Assembly: GCF_001423845.1 (NCBI RefSeq)
Contig: NZ_LMPM01000001.1
Coordinates: 1,155,493 to 1,219,492 of the forward strand
DNA from: Sphingomonas sp. Leaf357
GTDB taxonomy: Bacteria; Pseudomonadota; Alphaproteobacteria; Sphingomonadales; Sphingomonadaceae
DNA: 64,000 nucleotides
Direction: 5' to 3'
Shown here: positions 8,778-17,813 of the stretch, piece after piece
How positions within the stretch are numbered: the stretch's first letter is position 1
Layout: each line of letters starts with the position of its first letter
The notes under the pieces: generated by a model
What the model saw: only the letters and a program-made list of their open reading frames with translations
Databases searched by the model: none
What the model was told of the DNA's origin: nothing
Position numbers and translations under genes: made by a program

Positions 8778-9841
8778 CGATGGTTCGCGCGGTCCGCGCT
8801 GCGTTGGCGATGGTCGGAATGCTCGTGCTGGCGAGTTGCGGCGCGCAAACGGAGCCCGGCCATTATGTCTTGCGCTATGCGTCACCCTATACGCCGGGGC
8901 ATCCGCTCAGCCGTGCGGACCAGACGTGGATGCGTTGGATCGAACGGGCCAGCGGCGGACGCATCGAGGTGCGGCCGTCCTGGGCCGGCGGCCTCATCTC
9001 GTCCGAGCACAATATGGTCGAACTGCGCCACGGCGTGGCCGATGTCGCGACGATCACCCCGATATATGCCAAAGGCGGCACCCACGCCATTCGCGGTCAG
9101 GCCGGCTTCTATGGCGGTGAGCGATCGATCGATCAGCAGGTCGCCGTCTATCGTTGCCTCGCGGCGGAGTTCCCGGTCCTGAACCAGGAGGTCGCGGGAT
9201 TGCACGTGCTCGCCGTGCAGGGCGGGAACGTTCTCGGCATCGTCACGCGGGGAAGGCCGGTGCGTCGGCTGGAGGATCTGCGCGGAATGCGGTTGCGTGC
9301 GCCAGGTGAATTGGTGCCGTTGCTGCGCGAACTCGGTGCCGATCCGCTCGATATGCCGATGTCCGACGTCTATCCCGCGATGGCCAAGGGGGTGATCGAT
9401 GGCGTGGTCGCGCCGGCCGATACGCTCAAGAGCCTGCATTTCGGCGAGGTGGCACGCTATTTCAATCAGGTGCGAATCGCGCGGGGCGGGTATCCCGCGC
9501 GAGCGATCGGCTTCGTCGCCTTGCGTCGTCTGCCCCCGGATCTGCAGGCGATCGTGCGGCGTAGCCAAACCGTTTGGGAAGCGGCGATCGCCAGGGAACT
9601 GGGAGCGGCGGAGACGAGCGGGGCCGCCTACGGACGTAGCGAAGGAATGCAGTTCGTTCCGTTCGATCCCGCATCGCAAGCCCGCTTCGATCGGCTTTAC
9701 AACGCTCAGGCCGCCCGGGCTGCACAGCATCTGCGGGCCTTCGGCATCGACGGCGGTCCGATCTTCGGTCGCGCTCAGGCCGTTCTGGCGGCGATCAACG
9801 CCGGCCGGCCCCCGGACTGTGCTGTCGCAACGTCCAAATGA
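8774..9841 (+). CDS. TRAP transporter solute-binding protein (DctP type), predicted lipoprotein
   Basis: The 355-residue protein has the DctP fold: YTPGHPLSRADQTWMRWIER near the N terminus, GMRLRAPGELVPLLRELGADP, the PMSDVYPAMAKGVIDGVVAP segment, and AIGFVALRRLPPDLQAIV. The Arg in RLRAP is the usual carboxylate-binding residue, so the ligand is probably an organic acid. Unusually, the leader ends in a lipobox (VLASC, Cys22), so the protein should be lipid-anchored rather than free in the periplasm. It overlaps DctM by 4 bp and closes the transporter operon. Confidence 0.93.
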   Translation: MTMVRAVRAALAMVGMLVLASCGAQTEPGHYVLRYASPYTPGHPLSRADQTWMRWIERASGGRIEVRPSWAGGLISSEHNMVELRHGVADVATITPIYAKGGTHAIRGQAGFYGGERSIDQQVAVYRCLAAEFPVLNQEVAGLHVLAVQGGNVLGIVTRGRPVRRLEDLRGMRLRAPGELVPLLRELGADPLDMPMSDVYPAMAKGVIDGVVAPADTLKSLHFGEVARYFNQVRIARGGYPARAIGFVALRRLPPDLQAIVRRSQTVWEAAIARELGAAETSGAAYGRSEGMQFVPFDPASQARFDRLYNAQAARAAQHLRAFGIDGGPIFGRAQAVLAAINAGRPPDCAVATSK

Positions 9842-9905
9842 TGCCGGGGATTGAAGATCGCGGCGGAAGCGGGAAAGAGGATCGCGCATTCATTACGGAA
9901 AACGC

Positions 9906-10391
9906 ATGACGATCGAACCTCCAGCCGCCGTCAAAGAGGGTGCGGCCGACGATCCGGTGGAGATGGGCCGGTTGAACGGCTTTATCGGCTTTCGCTTACG
10001 GCGGATCCAGAATCATCTTTCGCGCAGTTTTTCGGAGCGCACTCAGGAATATGGTCTGCGCAGTGGAGCGTTGAGCGCCCTGGCGATCATCGAGGCCAAT
10101 CCCGGAATATCGCAGGCGGTCGTCGCACGCGAGATCGGCATGGATGCGTCGGCGGCGGTCGCCTTGCTGGACGAACTCGGCCAGAACGGTTGGACCAAGC
10201 GCGTCCGCGTCGCCAACGACCGGCGACGTTATGCCATCCATCTCACGGACCAGGGCAAAATCATGCTCGATCGCGTTTTCGAGATCCTCGCGGAAACCGA
10301 GGATGCCGCTCTTCGATCGCTGACCTCGAGCGAACTCCTGATGCTGAACCGTGCGCTCGACGGTATCTACCAGAGCTGCTTTCGCGGCTAG
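9906..10391 (+). CDS. MarR family transcriptional regulator
   Basis: The 161-residue protein has a helical dimerisation region, a winged helix at about residues 55-115 (GLRSGALSALAIIEANPGISQ, then MDASAAVALLDELGQNGW), and a wing with the family pattern RVANDRRRYAIHLTDQG. It lies 64 bp after the binding-protein gene in the same direction and may be co-transcribed. MarR proteins usually repress catabolic genes until an aromatic or acyl ligand binds, so the CoA-transferase/TonB intergenic region is a likely target. Confidence 0.93.
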   Translation: MTIEPPAAVKEGAADDPVEMGRLNGFIGFRLRRIQNHLSRSFSERTQEYGLRSGALSALAIIEANPGISQAVVAREIGMDASAAVALLDELGQNGWTKRVRVANDRRRYAIHLTDQGKIMLDRVFEILAETEDAALRSLTSSELLMLNRALDGIYQSCFRG

Positions 10392-10487
10392 CCCGTCGAC
10401 GACCGATCGCTGAGCGATAGTTCTCGACTTGTCGCGCACGTTTGGTGATCGGCAGTCCGAGAGCGGTGGAGCCGCCAAGGGGGCACG

Positions 10488-11711
10488 ATGACGAACACGA
10501 CGAGCGCGCCGGGCATCGGCATGGGGCTAACCGCCATATTCGCCGTCGCATGTGGCCTGATGGTGGCGAATCTCTATTACGCTCAGGCGCTGATCGGCGA
10601 AATCGCGCCGGCGCTGGGCCTCCATGGCGGGGCCGCTGGATTGATCGTCACGTTGACCCAGCTGGGTTATGGCGCGGGCCTGTTCTTCGTGGTCTCGCTG
10701 GCGGACCGGGTCGAGAACAAGCGGTTGATCCTGCTGCTCACGGTGGGCGCATGCCTTGGACTGTTCGGCACCTGGATGGCGGCCGACGCAATACAATTTC
10801 TGTTCTTCTCCTTCATGACGGGCTTCTGCTCGGTCGGCGCGCAGGTCATGGTACCGCTCGCTGCCCATCTGGCGCCCGAGCACAGCCGCGGCCGGGTGGT
10901 CGGCAACATCATGGGCGGGCTGATCACCGGGATCATGCTGGCCCGCCCCCTGGCGAACGGGCTCGCCGCCGTGGCGGGCTGGCGTGCGATCTTCGGGCTG
11001 TCGGCAATTAGCATGGCCGCGCTAGCGTTGCTGATTGCCCGCACCATTCCGGAACGACGCCCCGAGCCAGAATTGCGATACGGGCAGCTTTTGCGGTCCA
11101 GCCTTTCCCTGCTGGTGAACACGCCGGCAATCCGGCGACGCGCTGCCTATCAGGCGACGATGTTCGCGACGTTCAACCTGTTCTGGACGGCAGTGCCCTT
11201 GCTGCTCGCGAGGCAGTTCGGCCTCGGACAGGGTGGCATCGCGTTGTTCGCGCTCGCCGGCGCGGGCGGTGCCCTCGCTGCCCCGATCGCCGGACGGCTC
11301 GGGGATCGCGGGCACGTTCGGGCGGGAACGGCGGCGGCGCTCGCCTCGGCGATCGTCGCCTTCCTGATCGCGGGTTGGGCCGCTGCGGCGCAGGCGCTGA
11401 TCATGCTCGCGGCGGCCGCTGTCCTGATCGATGGCGCGACGCAGCTGAATCAGGTGCTTGGCCAGCGCGTACTCTTCTCGATCAATCCGAAGGCGCGCGG
11501 ACGCATCAACTCGGTCTACATGACCGCGATGTTCCTCGCGGGAGCCCTTGGCTCCACGCTTGCCACCCTAAGCCTGGACTGGGGAGGTTGGACGGCGACG
11601 ACGTCGGCGGGCGCGCTATTGGCCACGGCGGCCTTCCTGCTCTTTCTGACCGAGCCCGATATCTGGAATCGAGATCATCCGGGATCGTCCGATACCGGTC
11701 CGTCCGGGTGA
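10488..11711 (+). CDS. MFS transporter
   Basis: The 407-residue protein has 12 predicted membrane segments in two halves. Family landmarks include SLADRVENKRLIL between segments 2 and 3 and a long central loop near residue 200 (IPERRPEPE). ATG at 10488 follows an AAGGGGG ribosome site. It resembles drug/proton antiporter-type MFS carriers and follows the MarR gene by 96 bp, a common MarR-efflux pairing, though import of a catabolite is possible too. The last few codons overlap the antisense remnant of a regulator gene. Confidence 0.9.
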   Translation: MTNTTSAPGIGMGLTAIFAVACGLMVANLYYAQALIGEIAPALGLHGGAAGLIVTLTQLGYGAGLFFVVSLADRVENKRLILLLTVGACLGLFGTWMAADAIQFLFFSFMTGFCSVGAQVMVPLAAHLAPEHSRGRVVGNIMGGLITGIMLARPLANGLAAVAGWRAIFGLSAISMAALALLIARTIPERRPEPELRYGQLLRSSLSLLVNTPAIRRRAAYQATMFATFNLFWTAVPLLLARQFGLGQGGIALFALAGAGGALAAPIAGRLGDRGHVRAGTAAALASAIVAFLIAGWAAAAQALIMLAAAAVLIDGATQLNQVLGQRVLFSINPKARGRINSVYMTAMFLAGALGSTLATLSLDWGGWTATTSAGALLATAAFLLFLTEPDIWNRDHPGSSDTGPSG

Positions 11712-11920
11712 CCATTCAATAGCATGCGCAATCGGTCGGCATCCGCCGGCGATGCCGGCTTGTAGATGATCATGCCGGGCTCCGGCCGCCTTCGACGGCG
11801 AACGACGAAAACGCCATCGCGAGCGATCCGGCGACCGGGTGACGGATGCGCTTCACCCGTTCGCCGTGCGCGACGACGTCATTGTCCTGCCAGAGCGTCT
11901 CGAAATGCGCGATGATGCGC
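11690..11920 (-). pseudogene. 3' remnant of an XRE-family regulator with MmyB-type ligand-binding domain
   Basis: Read leftward from 11920, one frame gives [18 protein letters not shown] and then GERVKRIRHPVAGSLAMAFS, which match the end of the MmyB-like domain found in XRE regulators. A frameshift near 11780 is needed to continue with PGMIIYKPASPADADRLRML, the usual C-terminal ending of that family. The N-terminal helix-turn-helix and most of the domain are missing, and the remnant abuts the stop of the histidine kinase. The piece is thus a decayed gene end with at least one frameshift. Confidence 0.65.
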
Positions 11921-14779
11921 TTATGCGCCGATCAGTTCCCGAATGCGCGAGGCCAGGACGTCCATTCCGAAAGGCTTGGTCAGCACATGCATGCCCCGCT
12001 CGAGCTGCCCGTTTCCCACCACCGCGTTTTCCGCATAGCCAGTGATGAACAATATCTTCAGATCAGGCCGGCCGACCCGCGCGGCATCGGCGAGCTGCCG
12101 CCCGTTCATCCCCTTGGGCAGGCCGACGTCGGTGATGAGGAGATCGATCCGGGTCGTCGATTCGAGGATGGCGAGACCGGCCGGGCCGTCCTTGGCCTCG
12201 ATCGCGTGATAGCCGAGATCGGCGAGCGTGTCCGCGACGAGGACCCGGATCGCCGGTTCGTCATCGACCACGAGTACGGTTTCGCCGCTCCCAGCGCCGA
12301 GCTGATCGCGGGGATATTCGGCTTCCGCCTCGTCGTCGGCTTCGGCATTCGATCGTGGGAGGTACAAGCACATGGTCGTGCCTTGTCCGATCTCCGAATA
12401 GATGCGCACCTGACCCCCGGACTGACGCACGAAGCCATAGATCATCGAAAGGCCCAACCCGGTTCCCTCGCCCATCGGCTTGGTCGTGTAGAAGGGATCG
12501 AACGCTCGCTCGATCGTCTCGGCCGACATGCCGGTCCCGGTATCGGTGACGCACAGCGAGACGTATTGGCCGGGCTGCAGATCGCGTTCCTTGGCCGCAC
12601 GCCGGTCGAGCCACTTGTTCGCCGTCTCGATCGTGATCCGCCCACCGTCCGGCATCGCGTCGCGCGCGTTGATGCACAGATTGAGCAGGGCGTTCTCCAA
12701 TTGGTTCGGGTCGATCAACGTCGTCCACAGCCCCCCCGCGCCGACCACTTCCAGTTCGATCCCCGGTCCGACCGACCGGCGCAGCAGATCGTCCAGACTG
12801 ACGATCAGCCGGTTGATATCGGTCGGGCGCGGATCGAGGGTCTGGCGTCGCGAAAACGCGAGCAGGCGATGCGTCAGCGCCGCCGCGCGCTTGGCCCCTT
12901 GTTGCGCCATGTCGATGTAGCGATCTATCGCATCCGGACGCCCTTGACGCACGCGCGTCTGGATCAATTCCAGGCTGCCTGAAATCGCGGTCAGCAGGTT
13001 GTTGAAATCATGCGCCAAGCCGCCGGTCAGCTGCCCTACGGCCTCCATCTTCTGGGCCTGGCGCAACTGGTCCTGTGCCTGTTCCAACTCCGCCTGAGCT
13101 TCGCGTTCGGCGGTGATATGTCGACCGCTGGCATACACTCTGTCGCCAGCGACCGTCGCGACCCAGGATATCCACCGATAGGATCCGTCCTTGTGCCGCA
13201 CGCGGTTCTCATATTGCCGCAACGGGCCGAGCAGTGCGCGCCCCAGCGCGTCCGCACTGGCGGCACGATCGTCGGGATGACTGAAATCGACGTGCTGCTG
13301 TCCGACCACCTCGTTCGGCACCCAACCCAGAATGGTAGTCCATGCCGGATTGACTGCAAGGAATTCGCCGTCCGACGACACGATCGCGAGCAGGTCCTGT
13401 GAATTCTGCCACGTCCGGTCCCGTTCGCGGGTCCGTTCCTCGACCTGCCGTTCGAGCGTCTCGGCCAGCGCGGCCAGCGACAGTTCGGCGGTACGCCGCT
13501 CGATCGCCGCCTGGGTGCGGTCGGCCACGTCGCGGATAAACGCGAAATCGTCTTCGGACCAGGCGCGCGGTGCCGCGTGACTCAGATACAGCAATGCGAC
13601 GAACGCGCCATTCTCGACGATCGGCATGTTGAGCAGCGAGCGTGCCGAAATTTTCTCGAGCGCCGCCGCGGTGCCGGCGGTGCGGGGGTCGAGCCGCGCA
13701 TCCGCGATCGCCGCGGTTCGGCCCGCCTTCAGATCCTCGATATACGATCCGTAATCGCGAAAATGCAGCGTGCCCGCCAGGCTTTCGATGCCAGGCATGT
13801 TCCAGTCGCGCTCGATCGTGATCGTTTCCTTGACCGTGTCGACCTTGCCATAGCCGGCGCGGCTCACCGCGAGCGTCGTTCCCAAAATCTCCGCCGCGTC
13901 GAACGACATCTGCGCGGCGTCGCCCGCCTCGCGAAGCCGGTCGCTCAGGGTCAGCAGGGCCTGTTGTCGTGCCTCGACGATGCGCCGATCGGTGATTTCA
14001 TGCGACACGCCGATCAACCGGATCGCCCGTCCATCGGCGTTGCGCTCGACCCGCCCATTGGTCTGCACCCAATGGAGCGAGCCGTCCGGCCAGATACAGC
14101 GATATTCCGCGCTATAGTCGATGCCGGTCTCGATCGAGGCCACCGCAGCCTGTCGGACGGCCGCGCGATCGTCGGGATGGATATCGGCGAACAGATCCTC
14201 GTAGCTGAACGGGTCGTCCTTGGTTCGACCGAAATGCGCCTTGCTATCCGCTTCGGCGGTCAACGACAGCGTCGTGAGATCGATCACCCATGCGCCGAGC
14301 CCGCCTGCGGCGAGCGCGAGCTTCAACTGCTCCTGGCCGCGGTGAATGTCCTCGAGCCGCTTGCGCGCCTCATATTGTCGCAGCCGCGCCCGCCGCGCCG
14401 ACCGGGCCAGCGACAGCAGAGTGGTGGGATGGAACGGCCGTTCCAGAAAGGTCACGTTGCCCAAGGTCTCGAGAAGCCGCACCGCGCCCGGATTGCGTTC
14501 GAGTCCGCCGCCCCGCTCGGTCAGAACGATGAAGGGCAGATCCGACCATTCCGCCTGATCGGCGATGAAGCCCGCCAACTCCTTGAGATCGGCCCCCCGC
14601 AACGCTTCTTCGGTGATGATCGCGAAGCCGGCACCGTTTCGCAGCATCGCCACGAAGTTGGCCAGCCCGGCGGCGATGCTTGCCTCCAGTCCGCCCTCCG
14701 CAAGCATCGCCATCGCGATGGACGCATCGCGGCCTCGTGGAGCGAGAATGACGGCGCCTTCGGCAAAAGTACGGTTCAA
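11921..14779 (-). CDS. Hybrid sensor histidine kinase / response regulator (pseudo-REC, PAS, GAF, PAS, HisKA, HATPase, REC)
   Basis: The 952-residue protein has an N-terminal receiver-like region (1-130) that lacks the phospho-acceptor Asp and has Arg in place of the conserved Lys (ERPFHP), a PAS domain (about 150-265), a GAF domain (about 270-435), a second PAS (about 455-565), HisKA with His590 in LAHDFNNLL, an HATPase with N and G boxes ([24 protein letters not shown]), and a normal C-terminal receiver with Asp884 (LLITDVGLP) and Lys in LTKPF. No membrane segment is seen, so it is cytoplasmic. The start is TTG at 14779, 9 bp after the KaiC-like stop, behind TAGGG. It probably senses redox, light or energy state with the adjacent ATPase. 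Confidence 0.9.
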   Translation of the reverse strand: MNRTFAEGAVILAPRGRDASIAMAMLAEGGLEASIAAGLANFVAMLRNGAGFAIITEEALRGADLKELAGFIADQAEWSDLPFIVLTERGGGLERNPGAVRLLETLGNVTFLERPFHPTTLLSLARSARRARLRQYEARKRLEDIHRGQEQLKLALAAGGLGAWVIDLTTLSLTAEADSKAHFGRTKDDPFSYEDLFADIHPDDRAAVRQAAVASIETGIDYSAEYRCIWPDGSLHWVQTNGRVERNADGRAIRLIGVSHEITDRRIVEARQQALLTLSDRLREAGDAAQMSFDAAEILGTTLAVSRAGYGKVDTVKETITIERDWNMPGIESLAGTLHFRDYGSYIEDLKAGRTAAIADARLDPRTAGTAAALEKISARSLLNMPIVENGAFVALLYLSHAAPRAWSEDDFAFIRDVADRTQAAIERRTAELSLAALAETLERQVEERTRERDRTWQNSQDLLAIVSSDGEFLAVNPAWTTILGWVPNEVVGQQHVDFSHPDDRAASADALGRALLGPLRQYENRVRHKDGSYRWISWVATVAGDRVYASGRHITAEREAQAELEQAQDQLRQAQKMEAVGQLTGGLAHDFNNLLTAISGSLELIQTRVRQGRPDAIDRYIDMAQQGAKRAAALTHRLLAFSRRQTLDPRPTDINRLIVSLDDLLRRSVGPGIELEVVGAGGLWTTLIDPNQLENALLNLCINARDAMPDGGRITIETANKWLDRRAAKERDLQPGQYVSLCVTDTGTGMSAETIERAFDPFYTTKPMGEGTGLGLSMIYGFVRQSGGQVRIYSEIGQGTTMCLYLPRSNAEADDEAEAEYPRDQLGAGSGETVLVVDDEPAIRVLVADTLADLGYHAIEAKDGPAGLAILESTTRIDLLITDVGLPKGMNGRQLADAARVGRPDLKILFITGYAENAVVGNGQLERGMHVLTKPFGMDVLASRIRELIGA

Positions 14780-14788
14780 CGGCAGGCC

Positions 14789-16261
14789 CTAATCCACATC
14801 CAACAGCCGCTCACCGTCTCCGACCAATGTCGGTACGCCCCGCAAAACCCCCTGGAAGGCAGTCAGTGGCTCACCCAGCGTGATGCCATCGCTGCCGATC
14901 ACAAATTCGCGGATCGTGTCTTCATGGTAACCGGTCCGCTTTTTAACGACCGAGATGGCACGTCGGACCCGTCCCAATGCCTCGAAATATCGAAGCAGGA
15001 TCACCGTGTCGGCCAGGTAGGTGACATCCACCGGTGACTTCATGTCACCGACCAGCCCGTGCTGCGCCACCGTCAGGAAGGTCATCGCGCCTCGCCGGTT
15101 CAGATATTGCAGGAGTTCGTGCATGTGCAGGATCAGCGCCTGCTCCTCGGGCATCGCCGCCTGATACCCGTTCAAGCTGTCGATCACCACGGTTTGCGCC
15201 CCACGCTTCTCGACGCAGTTGCGCACCCGTTCGGAAAACTCGCCGGGGGTCAGTTCGGCGGCGTCGATCTGCTCGATCAGCAGCCGACCGCTGTCCACCA
15301 TCGCCTGCAGATCGATGTCCAGCCCCTTCGCCCGATCGAACAGGAGCCCGAGTTCCTCGTCGAAGATGAACATGGCGGCGCTCTCGCCCCGGGCGATCGC
15401 CGACTTCACGAAGCTGAGCACCAGCAGGGATTTTCCGGTACCCGCCGGACCCAGAACGAGCGTGCTCGCACCGCGTTCGAACCCGCCGCCGATCAACCCG
15501 TTCAAAGCGCGATTGTCGACGGCGATGGTGGTCCGGTCGAAAGGCGTGCGGTGTTCCGCCGACACCAGACGGGGAAAGGCGCGAACCCCGCCGGTATCGA
15601 TCACGAAATCATGATATCCGCCGCGATATTTGCGCCCCCGATACTTCAGTACGCGCATGCGTCGCCGTTCCGCGCCGTAATTGGGTGACAATTCCTCAAG
15701 TCGAATGACCGCGTGCGCGACGCTGTGGACCGTCTTGTCCATGACGTCCGCGGTGAGATCGTCCAGCATTAGCACGGTCGCGTCGTGCCGCGAGAAATAA
15801 TGTTTGAGCGCGAGAATCTGCCGCCGATAGCGGAGCGAACTCTGCGCCAGAAGGCGGATTTCGGACAGGCTGTCGAGTACGATCCGCGACGGCCTGATCC
15901 GTTCGAACACCTCGAAGATCCGTTTCGTCGTCTCGCCGAGTTCCAGATCGGACGAATAGAGCAAGCTTTGCTGCTGATCCTCGTCGAGCAACGTTTCGGG
16001 CGGGACCAATTCGAACACCTCGAACGACGGCGCGAAATCCCACCCGTGCGACGCCGCCCCGGCGCGCAATTCCTCATCCGTCTCCGACAACGTGATGTAG
16101 AGTACGCGCTCGCCAGCCGCCGCGCCGGCCATCAGAAATTGCGTGGCGATCGTCGTCTTGCCGGTACCGGGGCTTCCCTCCAGCAGGAAGAGCCGACCGC
16201 GCGCCAAACCGCCGGCTAGGATCTCGTCGAGCCCGGCCACGCCGGTCGCACAGTTCTTCAC
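14789..16261 (-). CDS. KaiC-like RecA-superfamily ATPase (two RecA domains)
   Basis: The 490-residue protein is a tandem of two KaiC domains. Walker A motifs are GSPGTGKT (residues 29-36) and GPAGTGKS (about 269-276); hydrophobic Walker B strands precede SRIVLDSLSE and QTVVIDSLNG. GTG at 16261 follows an AGGAG site. No kaiA or kaiB is nearby. Such KaiC homologues in alphaproteobacteria are commonly paired with a histidine kinase, as here, and are thought to act in stress or light signalling rather than in a true clock. The kinase follows by 9 bp, so they form one transcription unit. Length agrees with two-domain KaiC proteins. Confidence 0.9.
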   Translation of the reverse strand: MKNCATGVAGLDEILAGGLARGRLFLLEGSPGTGKTTIATQFLMAGAAAGERVLYITLSETDEELRAGAASHGWDFAPSFEVFELVPPETLLDEDQQQSLLYSSDLELGETTKRIFEVFERIRPSRIVLDSLSEIRLLAQSSLRYRRQILALKHYFSRHDATVLMLDDLTADVMDKTVHSVAHAVIRLEELSPNYGAERRRMRVLKYRGRKYRGGYHDFVIDTGGVRAFPRLVSAEHRTPFDRTTIAVDNRALNGLIGGGFERGASTLVLGPAGTGKSLLVLSFVKSAIARGESAAMFIFDEELGLLFDRAKGLDIDLQAMVDSGRLLIEQIDAAELTPGEFSERVRNCVEKRGAQTVVIDSLNGYQAAMPEEQALILHMHELLQYLNRRGAMTFLTVAQHGLVGDMKSPVDVTYLADTVILLRYFEALGRVRRAISVVKKRTGYHEDTIREFVIGSDGITLGEPLTAFQGVLRGVPTLVGDGERLLDVD

Positions 16262-16383
16262 GCTTTCGCTCCTACTGTCGCGTTCTGCTACAAGCTAGCG
16301 TCGCGAAGGAAATTGATCGAGAGTAATGCTCGGTTGCGAGCGCAATCCGATCGCAGAGTTGTCCTTCGACTTTACATCAAGAT

Positions 16384-17010
16384 CTAGATGGGGGCGGGCT
16401 GGAGATCGGACGTGTTTACCGATCGGTCACTGGCGGAGTCGTTACGCGAATATGTACCGACCAGCAGCCCGCTCCCCAAGACGATCCCGGAAATCGCTTT
16501 GATGAACGCGCTTCTGCCAGGATTGGTGAGCACGGGATGCTGGGACAGCGCGAACAGCTGAAAAACGTAATCGTGCTCGCCGTGACCCGTCGGCGGATCG
16601 GGCGGAAGCCACCCTTCGCGTAGATAGCTGTTTCGCCCGACATCTCCATGTGGACCACCGGCACCGTCGGGCACGATCGCACCTTCGGCGAGGCTGCGCT
16701 CGTCGGGCGACATCCCCCACAGGATGGCGTGGACCAACGGGCTGGGCGTGGGGGCATCGGGATCCTCGACGATCAGGGCGATGCTGGCGGTACCTTGCGG
16801 CACCTCCGACCAGTTCAAGGCAGGCGATACGCCCTCGCCGTCGGCGGTGAAACGGGTCGGCAGCCTGCCGCCCGGCGCGAACGACGGGCTCGAGAGATCG
16901 ATCGTCTCGACGCCGAGCCCTAACCCCCGATCGGCGATGACGAGTTTCTCATGGCCAGCGCGTTGGTTGCGAAGCAGATTGCCGAGCCAGCCAGGAACAT
17001 GTTCGAGCAT
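16384..17010 (-). CDS. YbhB/YbcL-type PEBP (Raf kinase inhibitor-like) protein
   Basis: The 208-residue protein carries the PEBP fold signature: FTADGEGVSPALNWSEVP, the anion-pocket segment VEDPDAPTPSPLVHAILWG, and GGPHGDVGRNSYLREGWLPPDPPTGHGEHDY with its DPPxGHGxHxY ligand loop. The N-terminal 35 residues are not part of the domain. A GGAG site precedes ATG 17010. Bacterial members are cytoplasmic or periplasmic small proteins with poorly known roles; no signal peptide is evident here. It stands alone between the KaiC unit and yjbQ. A weak GGAAC element lies upstream but its -10 partner is poor. Confidence 0.9.
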   Translation of the reverse strand: MLEHVPGWLGNLLRNQRAGHEKLVIADRGLGLGVETIDLSSPSFAPGGRLPTRFTADGEGVSPALNWSEVPQGTASIALIVEDPDAPTPSPLVHAILWGMSPDERSLAEGAIVPDGAGGPHGDVGRNSYLREGWLPPDPPTGHGEHDYVFQLFALSQHPVLTNPGRSAFIKAISGIVLGSGLLVGTYSRNDSASDRSVNTSDLQPAPI

Positions 17011-17183
17011 ATCGATCTCCTTCGCACGATGTCGGGGGACGTGCGGTCCTGTAGGATAAGCCTTAAGCCCGGCGTCGGTTCCGCGTCGCGGATCGCCCGG
17101 CTGCGGGGGAATTGCTGCACATCTTGCTCGGCGGCATGGTCACTGGCGGTGTCTCGTGTCGTCCCAAGCTCAGCAGACCGCCG

Positions 17184-17600
17184 TCATTGCCCCATCACAT
17201 GCAGGACGATCTCGCGCCGATGGGGCCGTCTGCGATGTTCGAACAGATAAATGCCCTGCCACGTGCCGAGCACCATCGTCGCGTCGACGATGGGAATCGA
17301 CAGCTGCACCTGCGTCAGGGCGGTACGAAGGTGGGCCGGCATGTCGTCGGGGCCTTCGTCGTCATGCGCGTAATCCGCGCCTTCCGGCGCGATGTGCGCG
17401 AAATAGTCTTCGATATCACTGCGGACCTCCCGCGCCGCATTCTCCTGAATAAGCAGCGATGCCGAGGTGTGGCGGCAGAATATCGTCAGCAGCCCGGTCT
17501 CGATCGACTGCGCCGCGACCCACGCCGCGATGTCGCGGGTGATGTCGCTCAGACCCTGCCGGCGGGTGCCGATCGTCAATTTGGTATAAGCCTGTCGCAT
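17184..17600 (-). CDS. yjbQ: YjbQ/UPF0047 family protein (secondary thiamine-phosphate synthase type)
   Basis: The 138 residues match the compact UPF0047 fold, with the signature FCRHTSASLLIQENA, the acidic run DYAHDDEGPDDMPAH and the C-terminal GTWQGIYLFEHRR. Conserved His and Glu/Asp residues probably bind a metal. Some members have weak thiamine-phosphate synthase activity in vitro, but their physiological role is unclear. ATG 17600 with an upstream GGAG was chosen; a longer reading to 19388 is only an open frame running through other genes. Confidence 0.9.
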   Translation of the reverse strand: MRQAYTKLTIGTRRQGLSDITRDIAAWVAAQSIETGLLTIFCRHTSASLLIQENAAREVRSDIEDYFAHIAPEGADYAHDDEGPDDMPAHLRTALTQVQLSIPIVDATMVLGTWQGIYLFEHRRRPHRREIVLHVMGQ

Positions 17601-17813
17601 GGCTGCTCCGATGATTTGAGGGGCGGACGTTACCGAACATCTCGAAGTCCGGCCGGAACGCCCGGTTTCCGCAAGGTGAACGGCTATCCTCTGCGCGAAG
17701 ATCCCCGGGGGGCTGTGTCGACACCGACTATGGGATCCGTTCGATCGACATTTCTCCGGCGCGCGGCACATTGCCCGTCGGTGGGCGTTCGGCGGGAAAG
17801 CGGAGGATATAGT

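Noticed and set aside
17040..17075. EcfG promoter before the PEBP gene
   Set aside because: GGAAC is present on the minus strand but the -10 reads GCTT at 16 bp, two mismatches.
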